Shown piece by piece: positions 35,513 through 48,571 of a DNA stretch of 64,000 nt (position 1 is the stretch's first letter; each line of letters opens with the position of its first letter). The stretch covers positions 9,948,965 to 10,012,964 of the forward strand of contig JBBMNZ010000003.1 in assembly GCA_037954325.1 (NCBI GenBank), in the 5' to 3' direction. The notes under the pieces were generated by a model. The model was given only the letters and a program-made list of their open reading frames with translations. It ran no database searches and was not told the origin of the DNA. Made by a program: the position numbers and the translations under genes. Origin of the DNA: Fistularia commersonii (taxonomy: Eukaryota; Chordata; Actinopteri; Syngnathiformes; Fistulariidae).

Positions 35513-35839
35513 ATCTAGTGTGACTACATACGCGCACACACATACAAACGCACAAAGGACCCACATGACACACAAACACACACACACAAAAACTTACACT
35601 CGAGCCGAAAACAAACAGTTAGTTTGAGGTGTAAAAACCATAGAAAGCACTTCCCGTTTCAGGAAGGGACGACATTGTTAGAACATACCATAGTATTCTG
35701 ACAGAATATAAAGATGCGACGCGTCTCTTAATACGACTGAGACGCGAGCCATATTTCCTCTTATATTTAAAATGTGTAATGTAACATAAAAACAAAAACC
35801 CGTTTAAATCCGTCATCATCACAGACCATAACGCGTTGT

Positions 35840-36111
35840 TCTTTGCCGAGTCAAACGGTTAACCTACGCTGTTGCCATGGCACCGGAAAAATCGGAGTAC
35901 CGCTTTAAAACGACATATCCCATAACGCACCGCGCGGGGTTCCAGCGACATCGATAAGGTGAAACGGTTGTTTGCGTCCCGCTGCCAACGGTCGGCGGGG
36001 AAAAGCGGCTTTCGCGTCGGAAATCACGGCGGGACCGTGAGTTTTTCTTAATCTCCCGGGATTACCGCTAGACTAAGGGATTAGCCCCCGTTTATCGGTG
36101 AGTTTCCGGCC
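35840..36111 (+). promoter_or_regulatory. clpb upstream region and probable 5' UTR
   Basis: CpG-rich sequence runs directly into the clpb ATG, with no TATA box. GTTGCCATGGCACC at 35871-35884 resembles an RFX X-box half-site pair. CpG density rises from about 35930. Translation start context is GGCC-ATG. The transcription start cannot be fixed from sequence. Confidence 0.45.
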
Positions 36112-36565
36112 ATGCTGTCCTCCGTTCCCGGCAGGCTGCTCGCCCGAAGGTCGCGGAGCCTGTCGCCCTGCAGCCGCGTCCTGCAGACAGGCACCGGCGG
36201 TCAGAACGTCCGGGAAACACCGGAGAACAACCGTAACCCCATCGTTTCCACCTCCCGCGTCTCCCGCCGCGGGATTCTGACCGAGGATCCAGCCGCCGCC
36301 GCCGCCGCCGTCGCCTCCGCCGTGAACCCATCGGTGCAGTACCACCACCTCGCCCCTAGGTGGCTTTCGAGCCTTGAGAACCGCCGGAGCTCCTGGGCGG
36401 CCCTGGCCAGTAGGGGGCGCAATAACGACCTGTACTGGGAGACGTGCCGGCAAGGCGGCGGGGGCGAAGGTCGGGGAGCTGGCCGGGCGGGGGCCGCTGT
36501 CGGGGGGGCTCTGTCCGCCGCCGCTGCCGTTGCCCTTTGCCTGAAGAAGGACTCTGATAACAAAG
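36112..36565 (+). CDS. clpb: clpb coding exon 1: mitochondrial presequence and hydrophobic segment
   Basis: Codons 1-151 plus one base. The N-terminus MLSSVPGRLLARRSRSLS is Arg/Ser/Leu-rich with no acidic residue, as in matrix-type presequences. A (GCC)6 run encodes poly-Ala near codons 61-66. Residues 126-144 (GAAVGGALSAAAAVALCL) are hydrophobic, placed like the segment cleaved by PARL in the mammalian protein. The donor is AAAG|GTATGA. Confidence 0.9.
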
Positions 36566-37813
36566 GTATGACAGAACCGGTCCACGAATTAGGTTTCCTC
36601 ATAATATGATTTGAGGTGCCTTTCATGTTGGAGAACTTTAATTTATCTCATATCTTCATACCTTCCTTACTCTTGTGTTCTCCCTTCCTGGACGACAAGG
36701 TGACGCTCTCTTGGAGGCAGCAAGGACCAATAACGTCCAGGATGTGGCCAGGTGATGACACTCACACTCACACACACACACACACACACACATATGCCTT
36801 CTCCATCCTCCGAAGACGGCAAGTTCACCTAAAACGCCTAAATTGTCTCCCAGGTGTGAATGAGAGGGTTGGACGTCTCCAAATGTGGCTCTGTGATTGA
36901 CAGGTGACCCATCCAGGTTAAACTCTGCGTCCTGCCCATTGCATGCTGGGATGTGTGTGTGTGTGTGTGTGTTTGTGTGTGATATTGCCGTTGAGTTCGG
37001 CCGGAGGTGTGAGGTGTGTGGGAGGGGTTCTTGATGATGCTGCAGGGCAACAGGGTCCAAAGTGAGCAAGAAGGTGTGAAAGGTCTGCAAGGTTGCGGAG
37101 GTTGCAGGTGAGATCCTTGGACCTCCATCCAAGCTGTTAAAGATCCTGCTCCTCAGTTTTCGAGGAGCGGTTTTCAAACGAGCTTTTCATCAAACAGGGT
37201 TACACCTGTCCAGCTGCAGTTCTGACTCTCAACCAGCAGGTGGAGGAAAAGGACTTTCTATCGTGGCGCTGCCTTTTTTGGGGGGGGGGTTGAAAACCAG
37301 GGGAGATATTTGATTTGAAGGCCTTCAGCTGAGTGTTTCTTTAAATCTGGATGATCCCACTTCATCTTTTAAATTATTTAAGTGTCCCAACGTCCGCACA
37401 GGTGAGGCCCCTGGGAGCGGCCCTGCAGCCAGGTGAAGAATCCTAACCTGGACCACTCATGTTGTGTTTTACATTTTATGGCATCAGGATTTTTATTTTC
37501 ATTTACTGCACATGAGTGGTGGTGCCCCCCATTTTTTCAATGTTAAAATCTCGAGGGTTGGCGACTGGTACATGTGCAGCTGGGGCCTCCCGCCGTGGAA
37601 TCGGCCCCCGGCCAGAGACCCCAGTGGGGCATCGGAGGTGTAAAATGAACCCGCGGCTGGATCTGCGGCTGCTCCTGCAAACTCCCACAGGTTGCAGCTC
37701 CTTTAAATGTTTTTCCCTGTTCCAGACCGAACAAAAGCTGTGGTGTAGCAGGATACAACAGGAGGCCGCGTGTGCGTGCGTGCGTGCGTGTGTGCGTGCG
37801 CGTGTGTGCGTGC

Positions 37814-37857
<44 letters not shown>

Positions 37858-37971
37858 TCGTCTACCAGGCCTGAAGTCACTCTCAGCTCCATCTGTCTCT
37901 ATGACAAGATAGCATTACAAAACATAAGTAAGTGCAAAAAAAGGTGCAAAGAGTCTAACGGTGCACACGTG

Positions 37972-38005
<34 letters not shown>

Positions 38006-39678
38006 CACACACGTGCGCATGGGTACACTTAAACTGCAGGCATGCCCAGAAGGTCATGAACCTGAATTGAGCTTTCAGAAACACTGTGTAATCATTAGTA
38101 TAGGACTCACATTTTCAAGTACCTGCTGTGCCTTTCGTCATGCACGGCGCTCTACAGCAGCGTGCACCTCCATGTGCCGGGTGCCGTTCTGCCTCCCGCG
38201 ACTGTGACAGATGGTCCAGGTGAGAGCGCGGCTTGCAAATGCATTCAAAGTGCTGGAGAGATCAGTTTCATCCGCAGCTGCGGTGACACCATTTAAGTAT
38301 TCTAAAAAAATATAAAAAATTTTTTTTTTTCCTCCTGCCTCTTTCTCACGGATCATCCAGGAAATAGTGACGCGGGTAGTTATTCAAAATTAGACGCATT
38401 CACATTTCTTTTGTGTAGGGCCAAACTCGGCTGTCACGATTTGGTCAAAAGCCGCATGTTGAGCTCCAGTAAATTTAGCCGGCACGACGCGCACAAGGCT
38501 CGCCGTCAAGCTTTTTAGCTCTCTCTGCAGCAGCCAGAGATTTGAGCCAAGCGGACAGAGGCCGCTGTGTTGACTGTAAACACACACTCCGTCTGTGAGC
38601 CCGGCGCAGAAAACGACAGACGGACACACACAACCTGATGCTGCACCCTCGGGCAATGAAAACTTAACACACACCTGGCTGATACACTTAGACTGGTCTT
38701 TGGAGGTGTGTATGTGTGTGTGGTATCAGATAAAGACTGCGCCGGCTGGTTTAGTGCGAGTGTATAACCCGCCACTGACAGCCGGCCAGATGTATCGCTT
38801 GCCCCCACGTCTTTGTGTGACCCGCTGTCTTTTTAGGCCAACCGGCTCAACATCAATCCGCGCCAGCAGTGACACCTTCAAGGAAACCCGGCGTTTAGTC
38901 ACGTTGTGTTTTTCTCGCCCCCCGCCAGGCTGCTCAAGGAGGGTGAGGACCCCAATCACCGCCACCGCCTGGGCTGGACGCCACTCATGGTGGCCGCCAT
39001 GAACCGCCATTACAGGTGTGTGTGTCACTCCACTTGTTACAGTAGGTCTTTTTTTTTTTTTTTTTTTTTTTTTTCTTGCAGTGCAACTTTCAGGGTGACA
39101 GACGGTCTTTACAACGCCAACTCCCCCCCCCCCAACGCACACATACACCCACACACCCATTGCTCCATCCCTACAAATTAAATTAGCCTCCTGGCCCCCA
39201 GAACACACACAACACAGAAAGGGGCCGAGGTTAAGACCAGGCCAAATCCAATTTCAACAGATTTTTTTCTTCTCCCCCCTCCATCAGGACTCTGGTCACT
39301 TTTTTTTTTTTTTTGTTTAAGGTCCTCACACACACACACACACAGACACACACATGTAACGGTTCCTCCAATATTCATACATTCATCATGTTATCTCCCA
39401 GAAAAATTAAGTTTTCCAAGCCCACCATGAACGCATCTCAAATATGAAATAGAAGCCAGAGCTATACCTGCATGCTTTCAAGCTTTTCTATTGTACAAAA
39501 ACATCTCATGATACTCATATGACCGTTCGCTGTGTTGATGTTTGGGCGCAATGTGTGCTGAATGACTGTCGAGGCGTGATGAGTGCGTCGTATCCCGTTC
39601 AATGACGTGACGTGTCTTTGCAAGGGCCCGGCTGCAATTTGTTTCTGTGCATGCAGCTGCTGCGCTACTGCGTGTGCG

Positions 39679-39712
<34 letters not shown>

Positions 39713-42700
39713 GAGTGCTATAACTCAGCGAGGGGGTGACACTCTTGTTTTTGTAATTCCATCCTCCAACCCCCCCGGGGAGCAGTCGCCGCTGCAGGGA
39801 AGACAGAACATTGGTTCACACACATCACTCATGCATCTCCATCTCTCATGAGCTCATATCCACTCGCAAAACACACACGCAAACACACATGCACGGGAGG
39901 ATGCACGTGTGTGAATGCGTGCATAAACAGACACACCCTAAATCAGGGGTTTTACCTTTATTTTCCTAAATCTAACAACCCTGTTACTCAGTCATGCGCA
40001 ACTTTATTTACAGTCGGTAAGTGAAAAAAACACGGGAAACATTTATCATGAAGTCTAGCCTAAGGTGCTACCGTGTGCATGCGCACACAAACACAAACAC
40101 ACACACACACACCCCTTTGACCTGATAATCACATGCCAACCATCATCAACAAACGGTATTTGCAACCTATGGCCGGGCGCTGTGGGGTTGGTGGTGCGGA
40201 TGCTGGAGGCAGAGGGCAACAATCGGTCTTGTGTGTGTGTGTGTGTGTTTGCTTAGCTTTGATGTGGGCTCAATCGGGGAGGCGCAGGGCCCGGCCCACT
40301 GTTTGCACTCTTTAGCTCACAATGCCCATCTCCATCGCTCTCTCTCGCCCCGAGGCCCTCCCTCGCTGCATTCACGTGCACAATGAGTGCTTAGCCGAGT
40401 GTAACGCCTGTTGATCGCTCCGACCTGTCTGAGGAGCAACTGACCCCGGGCGATGGGGGCGGGTCGGAGATTGAGGAAACGTGAGGTGGTTGAGAGCGAT
40501 ATGGAGTGGGATTATGGGTTCGGGATTAACTGCGGGCATTAAAGAAAAGCCCCCCCCCCTCCAAATTATTCTGATTACATGCAACGCGTTCGGTGATGGC
40601 ATCAATTTCAAGTCGTATTCCCTCAGAAGACCAGCCATCACAACAAAAAAACGGGCTGCTGTTGTGTTATTCCTCTCCACGGCACCGCACCACTGTGAGG
40701 GTTCTCTGTCAGCTCCGTGGTTGCCGCGGCGACGGCGCATTCCCATAACAGGAAAACACCATCAAGGCCGCCCCTCCCGTCAACCCCGGCTGCAGGTGAG
40801 GGGGGTCAAGTGAGGTCCAACGGCGGGGCCAGGTGGTCAGAGACATGGATGGTCAGCTCGTCTCAGGTGTCCATTACAGCGCTTCCTGTCCTTCCTCTAG
40901 GGCCGCTAGCCATTGCTGCCCCCGCCACCGCCTCCACCTCCATCCATTTAGCCCGGGCAAAAAAATTCAACAACCTCAGCAGCACCGTCTCATTAAGCTG
41001 CTGCCGAACTTCCCGTTCAGTTAACTTGCCCCGGAGTGAGATGCCGCCTCCCTCCAGGACCACCGAGGTCGGACCATCCTCCAAACTGCCAAGCAACTGT
41101 CTTCGTGGGCCTCACCCCATTTAAAAAAAAAAAAAAAAATTAAAATGTCTGATAAACCCAATCAACCTCTGAATGCCTTTGGTTTGGCCCCGTAAATTAG
41201 CGCCGCACTTCTCCGCCTACGCCGCCCCCAAACAAAGTTAGCCAGTTGATCGTCAGTTGATTAGTAAAACCATAAAGTGTTTTGCAAAGCTCCGGAGGTT
41301 CGGCGTCGTCCTTTCTAATCGAATCTGCCCCTTTCATCTTTTCAGCTGCACTTCCATCCACTCCTCCTCCTTCTCCACCTCCTCCTCCGCCTCTTCCCCG
41401 CAACTTTTCCAGCTCCTTTATCCCTGCGTGTTTACCTTTCTGATGCCGTTAACCCCTTCAGCACCGTTTCACACAACTTTGCCCAGTGTGTGTGTGTGTG
41501 TCCACATGTGTCTGAGGTGCAACAGCGTGTTTGTAGAAGTGCTTGCGGGGGTGAGAGGAGAGCCCTCCGCGGGTCAAGACCCCGGGTCCCAGTGATACAG
41601 TAACAAAAGACCACCAACCCACACACACACACACCCCTCGATAGGCCACCCTGGCAAGGTCAGACACAAAGATGTGATCAACCCCCCCCACCCCCCTCCA
41701 CACACACATGAAAAGAAACTTGCTATCGTTTTATCCGGGCACCATACAATGCTTTTTTTTTTTTAAATCTTGAATGTGTTTTTCGCAACATCTTCTTCTC
41801 ATTGTTATTATTCGCATAATTAATTTGATTCACATTTCAAAGGTAATTAAACAGGGATTCTTTGAGAATAACCGAGCTGCAGTTGCAAAAGCACACCGGT
41901 GCTCGCCATCAGCCTCCCCAGCCCCTCCAGGCCCTCCCCAGTTGGCTCGGCTAGGCCAGCGATCTTTTGTGCACACCCATATGCGTGTCCGTCTCAATGT
42001 CAAAGCCATCACCCATGTTCGAGATGGTGAGGGCAAAGAGCCCCCACATACGTGTCTGTGTGTATGTGTGTGTGGGCATGTGTGTGTGTCCCGTAGCGGG
42101 AGTGACGGTACCTGGAATGTCGGCGGGGTCACAGTGAGTGGTGTTGCCGAGGTATTCGGGTGTTTGCCGTACGCTCCAATGAAGGACTACACACACACAT
42201 GCACACACACCCGCCTTGCTTAGCCGGAAACTGGCCTGACCCTTGACCCCGACATTGTAAACACATGTACGATACAAGGCGGGGGGGCGGCAGTCTGAAA
42301 ACGCGTGACCAGCGGTTATATAACAGAACAAGGTTAAGAGTAGCGTGAGCGCTAACGCCCTGTGTCTCCGCAGCGTGGTGAAGGTGCTCCTGGAGGCCGG
42401 CGCTGACCCGAACGCCGGCGACAACTTCAATAACGTATATGACACGTCACGGGAGAAGGGGATCCACTCACTGGAAGGTGACGATAACAATAACAGCCGT
42501 CCGCGGCCAGCGGCGTTTATATCACACATATGAATCCTATGTAAACACACATCATGAGGTTTTACAATTTGCATAAGGATTAACATGAATGCACACATTT
42601 CACGTGTATTATTCATTTTCTTGATTTGTTTTTGTTTGGAGCCTATGAACAGAGCAAACACTCAAAGCAAGCACAGACACACACACGTAAGTGTGTGCAC

Positions 42701-42907
42701 CCCCCCGCCCCCCACCTCCACTGCCCGGGTTGGGTTTCTGCAGACATATTTATATGGGATATGTATATTGCAGACATTTATATGGCTGTCAGGTTTGGGT
42801 CCACGTGGGGCCGCACAGCGTGGGGAAGCGTTTCCCAGACGCACGCTGATGGATGGGCTAGGGGGGTCTGTGTGACGCTTTATTGGGTTAGCTATGATTA
42901 TCCCGCC

Positions 42908-42947
<40 letters not shown>

Positions 42948-43846
42948 TACACACACACACACAAAGACAAAGCAGAGAGAAACTGTTGTTAAAATAGAGA
43001 AAAAGGGTGGTGCGCATGGAGGAAGACTGATGAAGGACAGGAGAAGGTGGGGGGATGAGGATGAGAGAGGGGAGAGGACCAGGAGTGGAGGATGAAGTGA
43101 GCGGGTGGATGGAGGAGAAGGAAGGAGATGGCATGCGGGGGAGGGAGGGGGAGATTGATGAAAATGGCGCGGGATGATGAGAGAGAGGAGGCCGGGAAAT
43201 GAACGAGAGAGGAAGTTGGCACAAGCGATGAGAGGAGCTGATGGATAACAAAGAGCCCAGGAAGGAGGTGGGGAAATAAAAAAATAAATAAGAGAGGATG
43301 ACGGAAGGGCGGAAAGGAGAACGATCGGCAGCATCATGAGCGGGGAAGGAGAACCTGTGTTTGGAGTTCAGACATGTGATACTAAACAGGAGGCGGCGCT
43401 GCAGCATCCCCCACCACCTTCACACACACACACACACACACACGCTCCACCGGGCGGGTTAGCTGCTCCGAAACCACGGAAACCATTCACCTGTATGTGT
43501 GTGTGTGTGTGTGCAGTCATCATCATCTGACACTCACACGCACACACATTGAGTAGATCATGTATTGACGACATGCATGGATCGTGCAGAAACCACATCG
43601 GCTTGAGGTGCCATAACATGTTCAAGCCGTGTGGTCACCTCAGACACGTCAAGAAGATCTTCTCAGAGAAGTTGAGATGTTATCTTTCTCTTCCCCCCTG
43701 CAGTCCTGGTGTCCAGGGAGGATGAATTCAGCAGCAGGCTCAGCAGCAGGGCTGGCTTTCGTGGCTGCACGCCACTTCACTACGCCACGCTGGCCGATGA
43801 CCCACACACTGTCCGTGTGCTGCTAGAGGCTGGTAGAGCATCCCCT

Positions 43847-43883
<37 letters not shown>

Positions 43884-45595
43884 TTTTTTCTTCCAATGTA
43901 GCATTAGCACTCACGTGTTCAATATTGGCTGACATACAGCAATTCCAAAGTGTCAATTTAAAGAGTCCATTGGCAGGACAGGTTGCCATGGTGATGACTT
44001 AGCCACACCCTTTCCTGCCTCGATGCTCAGGTGGGAGGGTGGAAGTCGCAAAGCAAAGAAAGGAATCATTTGATTCTCTGATAGAACAAGTTGGCTATTA
44101 TACCCCCCCAGAGGTGTTGCCCCCTGTTGGACGCGGGGGCTCTGGCCAAACAGTTGGAGCCGAACCATAATGTCTTTTCCTATTTATTGCATAATATTTA
44201 ACTGATATTTTTGTTGCGGATCCAAACTGATTTGCTTAGATCACATCTTATCTGGAGGTACAGAGAAAAAAAACAGCCGCCTGCATCCCCTCATGCACTG
44301 CACATTTGAAATTGATCACTTGTTCATATCCTGTAGCCATCGAACATCAGGCTCTGGCACCTGTCTTTGACACAGCCACCAGCAATTGCACACACACACA
44401 CACACACTCTCAAAGACCCCGAGGGCAGAATTTCCCCTCAGTTTCCAGGCGAGCAGCTCTTAAACAAGCCAGGCCTCGTTGAACTGTGACCTCCAAGCAG
44501 AACATGCCCTTGGGGTAACGCCACAGGAAGTGTGTGTGCATGCATGCATGCATGTTTGTGTGTGTGTGTGTTTGTGCACCCACCTGTCCTCTATTATAAT
44601 GATAAAATAATTCATACGTTCATGAACAGTTAGTGTCCCTTTGACAAAGACGAGTTTCTGGGCGATGCTTCATGGCAGGGCTTCAGTAATAGTTTTTCTT
44701 TCCCTGCGGCTTTTTTTTCAAGATACTTTAAATAACCCACCATTACACACACACACACACACATACACACGCATAAAACACTAGCTAATATCAAGGCCTT
44801 GTTTATGTTTATGATGGATGGTGCATCCAAGGCCCCGTCTGGCGGCCGGCGGTGTGGCCCCCCGTCCTCCCAGAGCACACTTAAACAAATCACCCCGTCT
44901 TTGTCCCCCCCCCGACCCCTTTTTCTTTTTTTTTTCCCTCTGCCCGGGCATCTTTTGGAATTAAAAAGGCAAGAAAATTCACGAAGCAGAGACATTTGTT
45001 TCGAGGCAATCAGATTAAGGAGCGGGCTTCACCCTCGCTTGTCCGGCCGGGCCGCCGTGTTCGGCGCCGCCATCCAGGCCAATATAAATCATGACATCAT
45101 ACTTTTGACAGACTCCGCCTTGGCCTCTGCGAAAGGACGTGCCTTTTTTTGGGGGTGAAACATCTGGGTTCTTAATCACGGCTTCACTATTCTTGATAAA
45201 GCGACGTCCCCACCCCCACATCAAGGAAATCTTATAAGCCGCTACAGCTTCAGGACATCCGTGTATCCAGTGTGTGTGTGTGAGCTGTCCTTATACCACC
45301 TAGTTATTTCCCCTGTGCTTGTTTACGTCCGTGTTGCCCCCCTGGTCGCCGTGGGTTTTGCTCTTTTGGCCTCAGCCAGCCTCCGGACTCACATCTCCAT
45401 CCATCACCGTCTCCGGGCGCAGCCTCGGGCCCCCTCCCCCCCGCCCGGCCCCTACCTGGAGAGGCCTCTCTCTGTCCTTTTTCCCCCGGGCTGGGCATCA
45501 GACCCCTGTGGCCCTCGGTAATGGACTACTCCGTAGGTGGTAGGTGGCCAGAAGAGACACACACGCTCAGAGGTACACACAATACAGATACAAGA

Positions 45596-45631
<36 letters not shown>

Positions 45632-48531
45632 GCAAGCATGCACACGCACAAAGACCAGCAGGGGCCCTCTCCCACCAGCTGCTTTGAAAGAGAGGGAGGA
45701 GGAAATAGGAAAGGGGAGGATACCCTAATAGGCATAACTAAAGCACTCCTAATGAAGGAACCCTGTGTGAGTGCATGTGTATGTGTGTGAGTGAGTGCAT
45801 GTGTGTGTCATTAGTGTTGATCCTGTTATAAAGTGCCATGGCCCAGAGGGTTGGCCTGATATTAAAGCCCTAAATGACACTATTTATTATGTCCAGGGCG
45901 CGCGGGCGTGCGCGTGTCTGTGTGTGTGTGTGTCTGTATGTGTGTGTGTGTGGCTGCTTTATTGCTCTCCCACCTCGTGTTTTTCGGAGGGCGGCGGGGC
46001 ATGCCGCCGTATTGTAGCCGGGGATCAATATCCCCGTGAGCGGGTCGCAAAATTTAGGGGTTTATCGATAATTGCCGCAGTGATTATGAGTCTCTGCGGT
46101 CGCAGGAGCAGATCCGTATCTGTATTGACTGAAAACACACCGTCACGGGGAGGGGAAGGGGGGGGTTAGCGATTGAGAGGTCGGTCCTTGGCGGGTGTGC
46201 GTCGGGCACCAGGGTTGTGGTGGTGGGGTAATCTGAAAGTAAAAGGACCTTCAGATACCGTCACACTTTCACGCTTTCAGCTTCTCTTCCTCGAGCCCAG
46301 GCGAGTTGACTCAGTCTTATCTTCTCCACTACACACATTCACACACACACACACACCTGTGGTGACAGGCATCAGGGGCATCAGAGTGGAGAGCCAGGTG
46401 CGAAACCTCTCAACGGCTCTTCAGGAAAACTCTTCCAGAGATGCTCCTCACTTTTTGATGCCCAAAATCGCCCAATCTGACAGCATCATAGCGCTAGGCT
46501 AAAATCCAAGCTAGCTTAATTCAACAAAACAACACAGACGTTCAGGTTTGCAACTTCTCTAAGCTCTTGGATGTGTTTAGCCGATGGATGCACGCGCAAC
46601 ATGCACGCTGGATCAGGGCAGTCGCCCTGAGTCAGGGCCCTTGACACCCAGCCTCGGCAGTCCAGCGCTAGCAGACTCCAAACACACACACACACACACA
46701 AACATCCATGCTGCAACAACCTGCAGTGTGTATGGATTTTATGGGGGTCCTGGGGGGCTGCTGTGTGGATTTTGGTGTTATTGGCACGTGTTGCAGATAT
46801 GAAACCCCCTGCCGGTTCATTGCTTGGCCCGCCTCCCTCACAGCAGTCAGCCGCCGTGACCCCTGAACTCATGTGACCTCTCACCCCCACCCCCCTTTTA
46901 TTACAAAATAATAATTGCCATTTGGATCCTGCATCCGAGGGGGGGGGGGGGGGGGGGGCTAATGCATTTCCTGAATCTTAACATTAAAAAATGTACAACT
47001 TTTTTTCTTTTGTGTGATAATGTAGCACTTACATTTAATAAATATCTATTCTTTTAGCTATTTCTTGTTTTTTTTCTGATTTTATTGATTTTAAAGTCCC
47101 TAAAGGATGTGTCTGTGCGTGCACGCTTGCATACAGGTGCCAACCCCCTGCAAACCAACGGCTTGGGACACACAGCACGGGCGTACGCCAAAGAGGGAGA
47201 GGTGTCCTCAGTGCTGCAAGAGTGGGAGGGCAAGGTACGACACAAACACACACACACACACACACACACACCCATACACATGGTGGCAGCCGGAGCCAAA
47301 ACAATTAAACCACCATTATTTTCCAGACAAACAAGCGATTGGATTTCCGGCCGGTGTGACCCGCCACATACATCTGTGTCATTGACTCGCCATCACGCTC
47401 ACACACACATGCACACACATACCCCCTCTCTCTCTCCAGGAGGTTTGTGTCACGCCGGCAAGTGAGTGACAGGTGCTATTGAGCGGTCGGAGACGTGAAA
47501 GCCGACGGAGGTTAAACGGGGTTAAGAGGAGGAAAGGAACTCTATCGACACACCGACACCAACGTATTGCAGCTTGACTCAAATTTAATCCCATATTCAG
47601 GTTAATGTTCGCTCATACCAGCGTTATTACAGAGTGATAAACATTTCAGATGCGAGGCGAAGAGTGCAGGAAGCAGCTGAGGGCTGATGTCTGTCGAGTG
47701 ACCGATAAAGCAAACCAGGGGCCGAGACCGATGGTCATCTCAAACCAGCAATTAGCCTGTCGACCGTTTCCTCCATAGATTTATGAGCTGCTCGTCGCAG
47801 GAAGCGAAAACCTTTTCCCGCCGCCGCTTCCCCGCCATCACAGACGGGAGGTGAAGAAAAACACACAAAGTAATCGATTGATTATTGTTCCATGGTGATC
47901 GGGTGATCAGCCGAATTCTCACCACTCCGGCATGGAGGGAGCTATTATAAACAACGCCTATGTCAGACACAGCTTTAAATATTAGCCACCAAGTGTTCAC
48001 TTCCTCCCTTTCAAAATAAAAGCATCCGGTTGCTTCAATTGGGGGTCTTTGCTGATGTCGCATTTTGAAATAAAACTCCCGGGGGCTGCAAGGAGAACTT
48101 TGGTGGTGATGTACCTCCACCAAGGCTTTAAATTCATTTAAATTTTTTTTTTTTTTTCTTTTTTCCACCTGTGCAGTTCCAGGAGGCGCAGGCTCGGCGA
48201 GAGGCAGAGCAGAGGAGGAGGTTCCCCCTGGAGAGGAGGCTGAAGGAGCACATCATTGGACAGGAAGGGGCCATAAATACCGTGGCTTCAGGTACGATGC
48301 CTCCCGGCCGACGGGCAGACACCTGCTGAGAAACATCGCTGTGTACTTTCAAGAAACCAAGACTCCTCTTTCTCGTTTCACTCCCCCCTCTATTACACCC
48401 TCCTCCTCTCCCTCCATCCCTGGCTCTCCTCGAGCAGGAGGCGGACTCAGACAGACCGGCGGAGGCTGTAATTGGTTAATTGTGATGAATGAGCTGTCTG
48501 TCAGATGTACACAGGTGCTGTGTGTGCGCGT

Positions 48532-48571
<40 letters not shown>

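Larger units (their letters stand above)
32407..36111. other. Divergent interval between stard10 and clpb
   Basis: The 3.7 kb hold CpG-rich promoter sequence (32560-32830), a GAG triplet run, a long GT array (33001-33088) beside a possible stard10 leader-exon donor, a hAT MITE (35157-35512) and the clpb upstream region (35840-36111). No further coding gene was recognised. Confidence 0.6.
36752..38928 (+). other. clpb intron 2
   Basis: A CA tract begins at +6 (36757-36791). GT tracts lie at 36953-36981 and 37779-37857 (GTGC/GT mix), and a CA array at 37975-38013. A reversed copy of the teleost CCAATCACAGGG repeat covers about 36850-36955. No hidden exon was recognised. Confidence 0.55.

Noticed and set aside
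36073..36626. Minus-strand frames opposite clpb exon 1
   Set aside because: Arg/Ala/Pro-rich shadows of a GC-rich coding exon on the plus strand.
36752..38928. AC/GT bridging structure across clpb intron 2
   Set aside because: A CA tract lies at the donor, but there is no GU tract near the acceptor. The nearest (38702-38722) is over 200 nt away and short.
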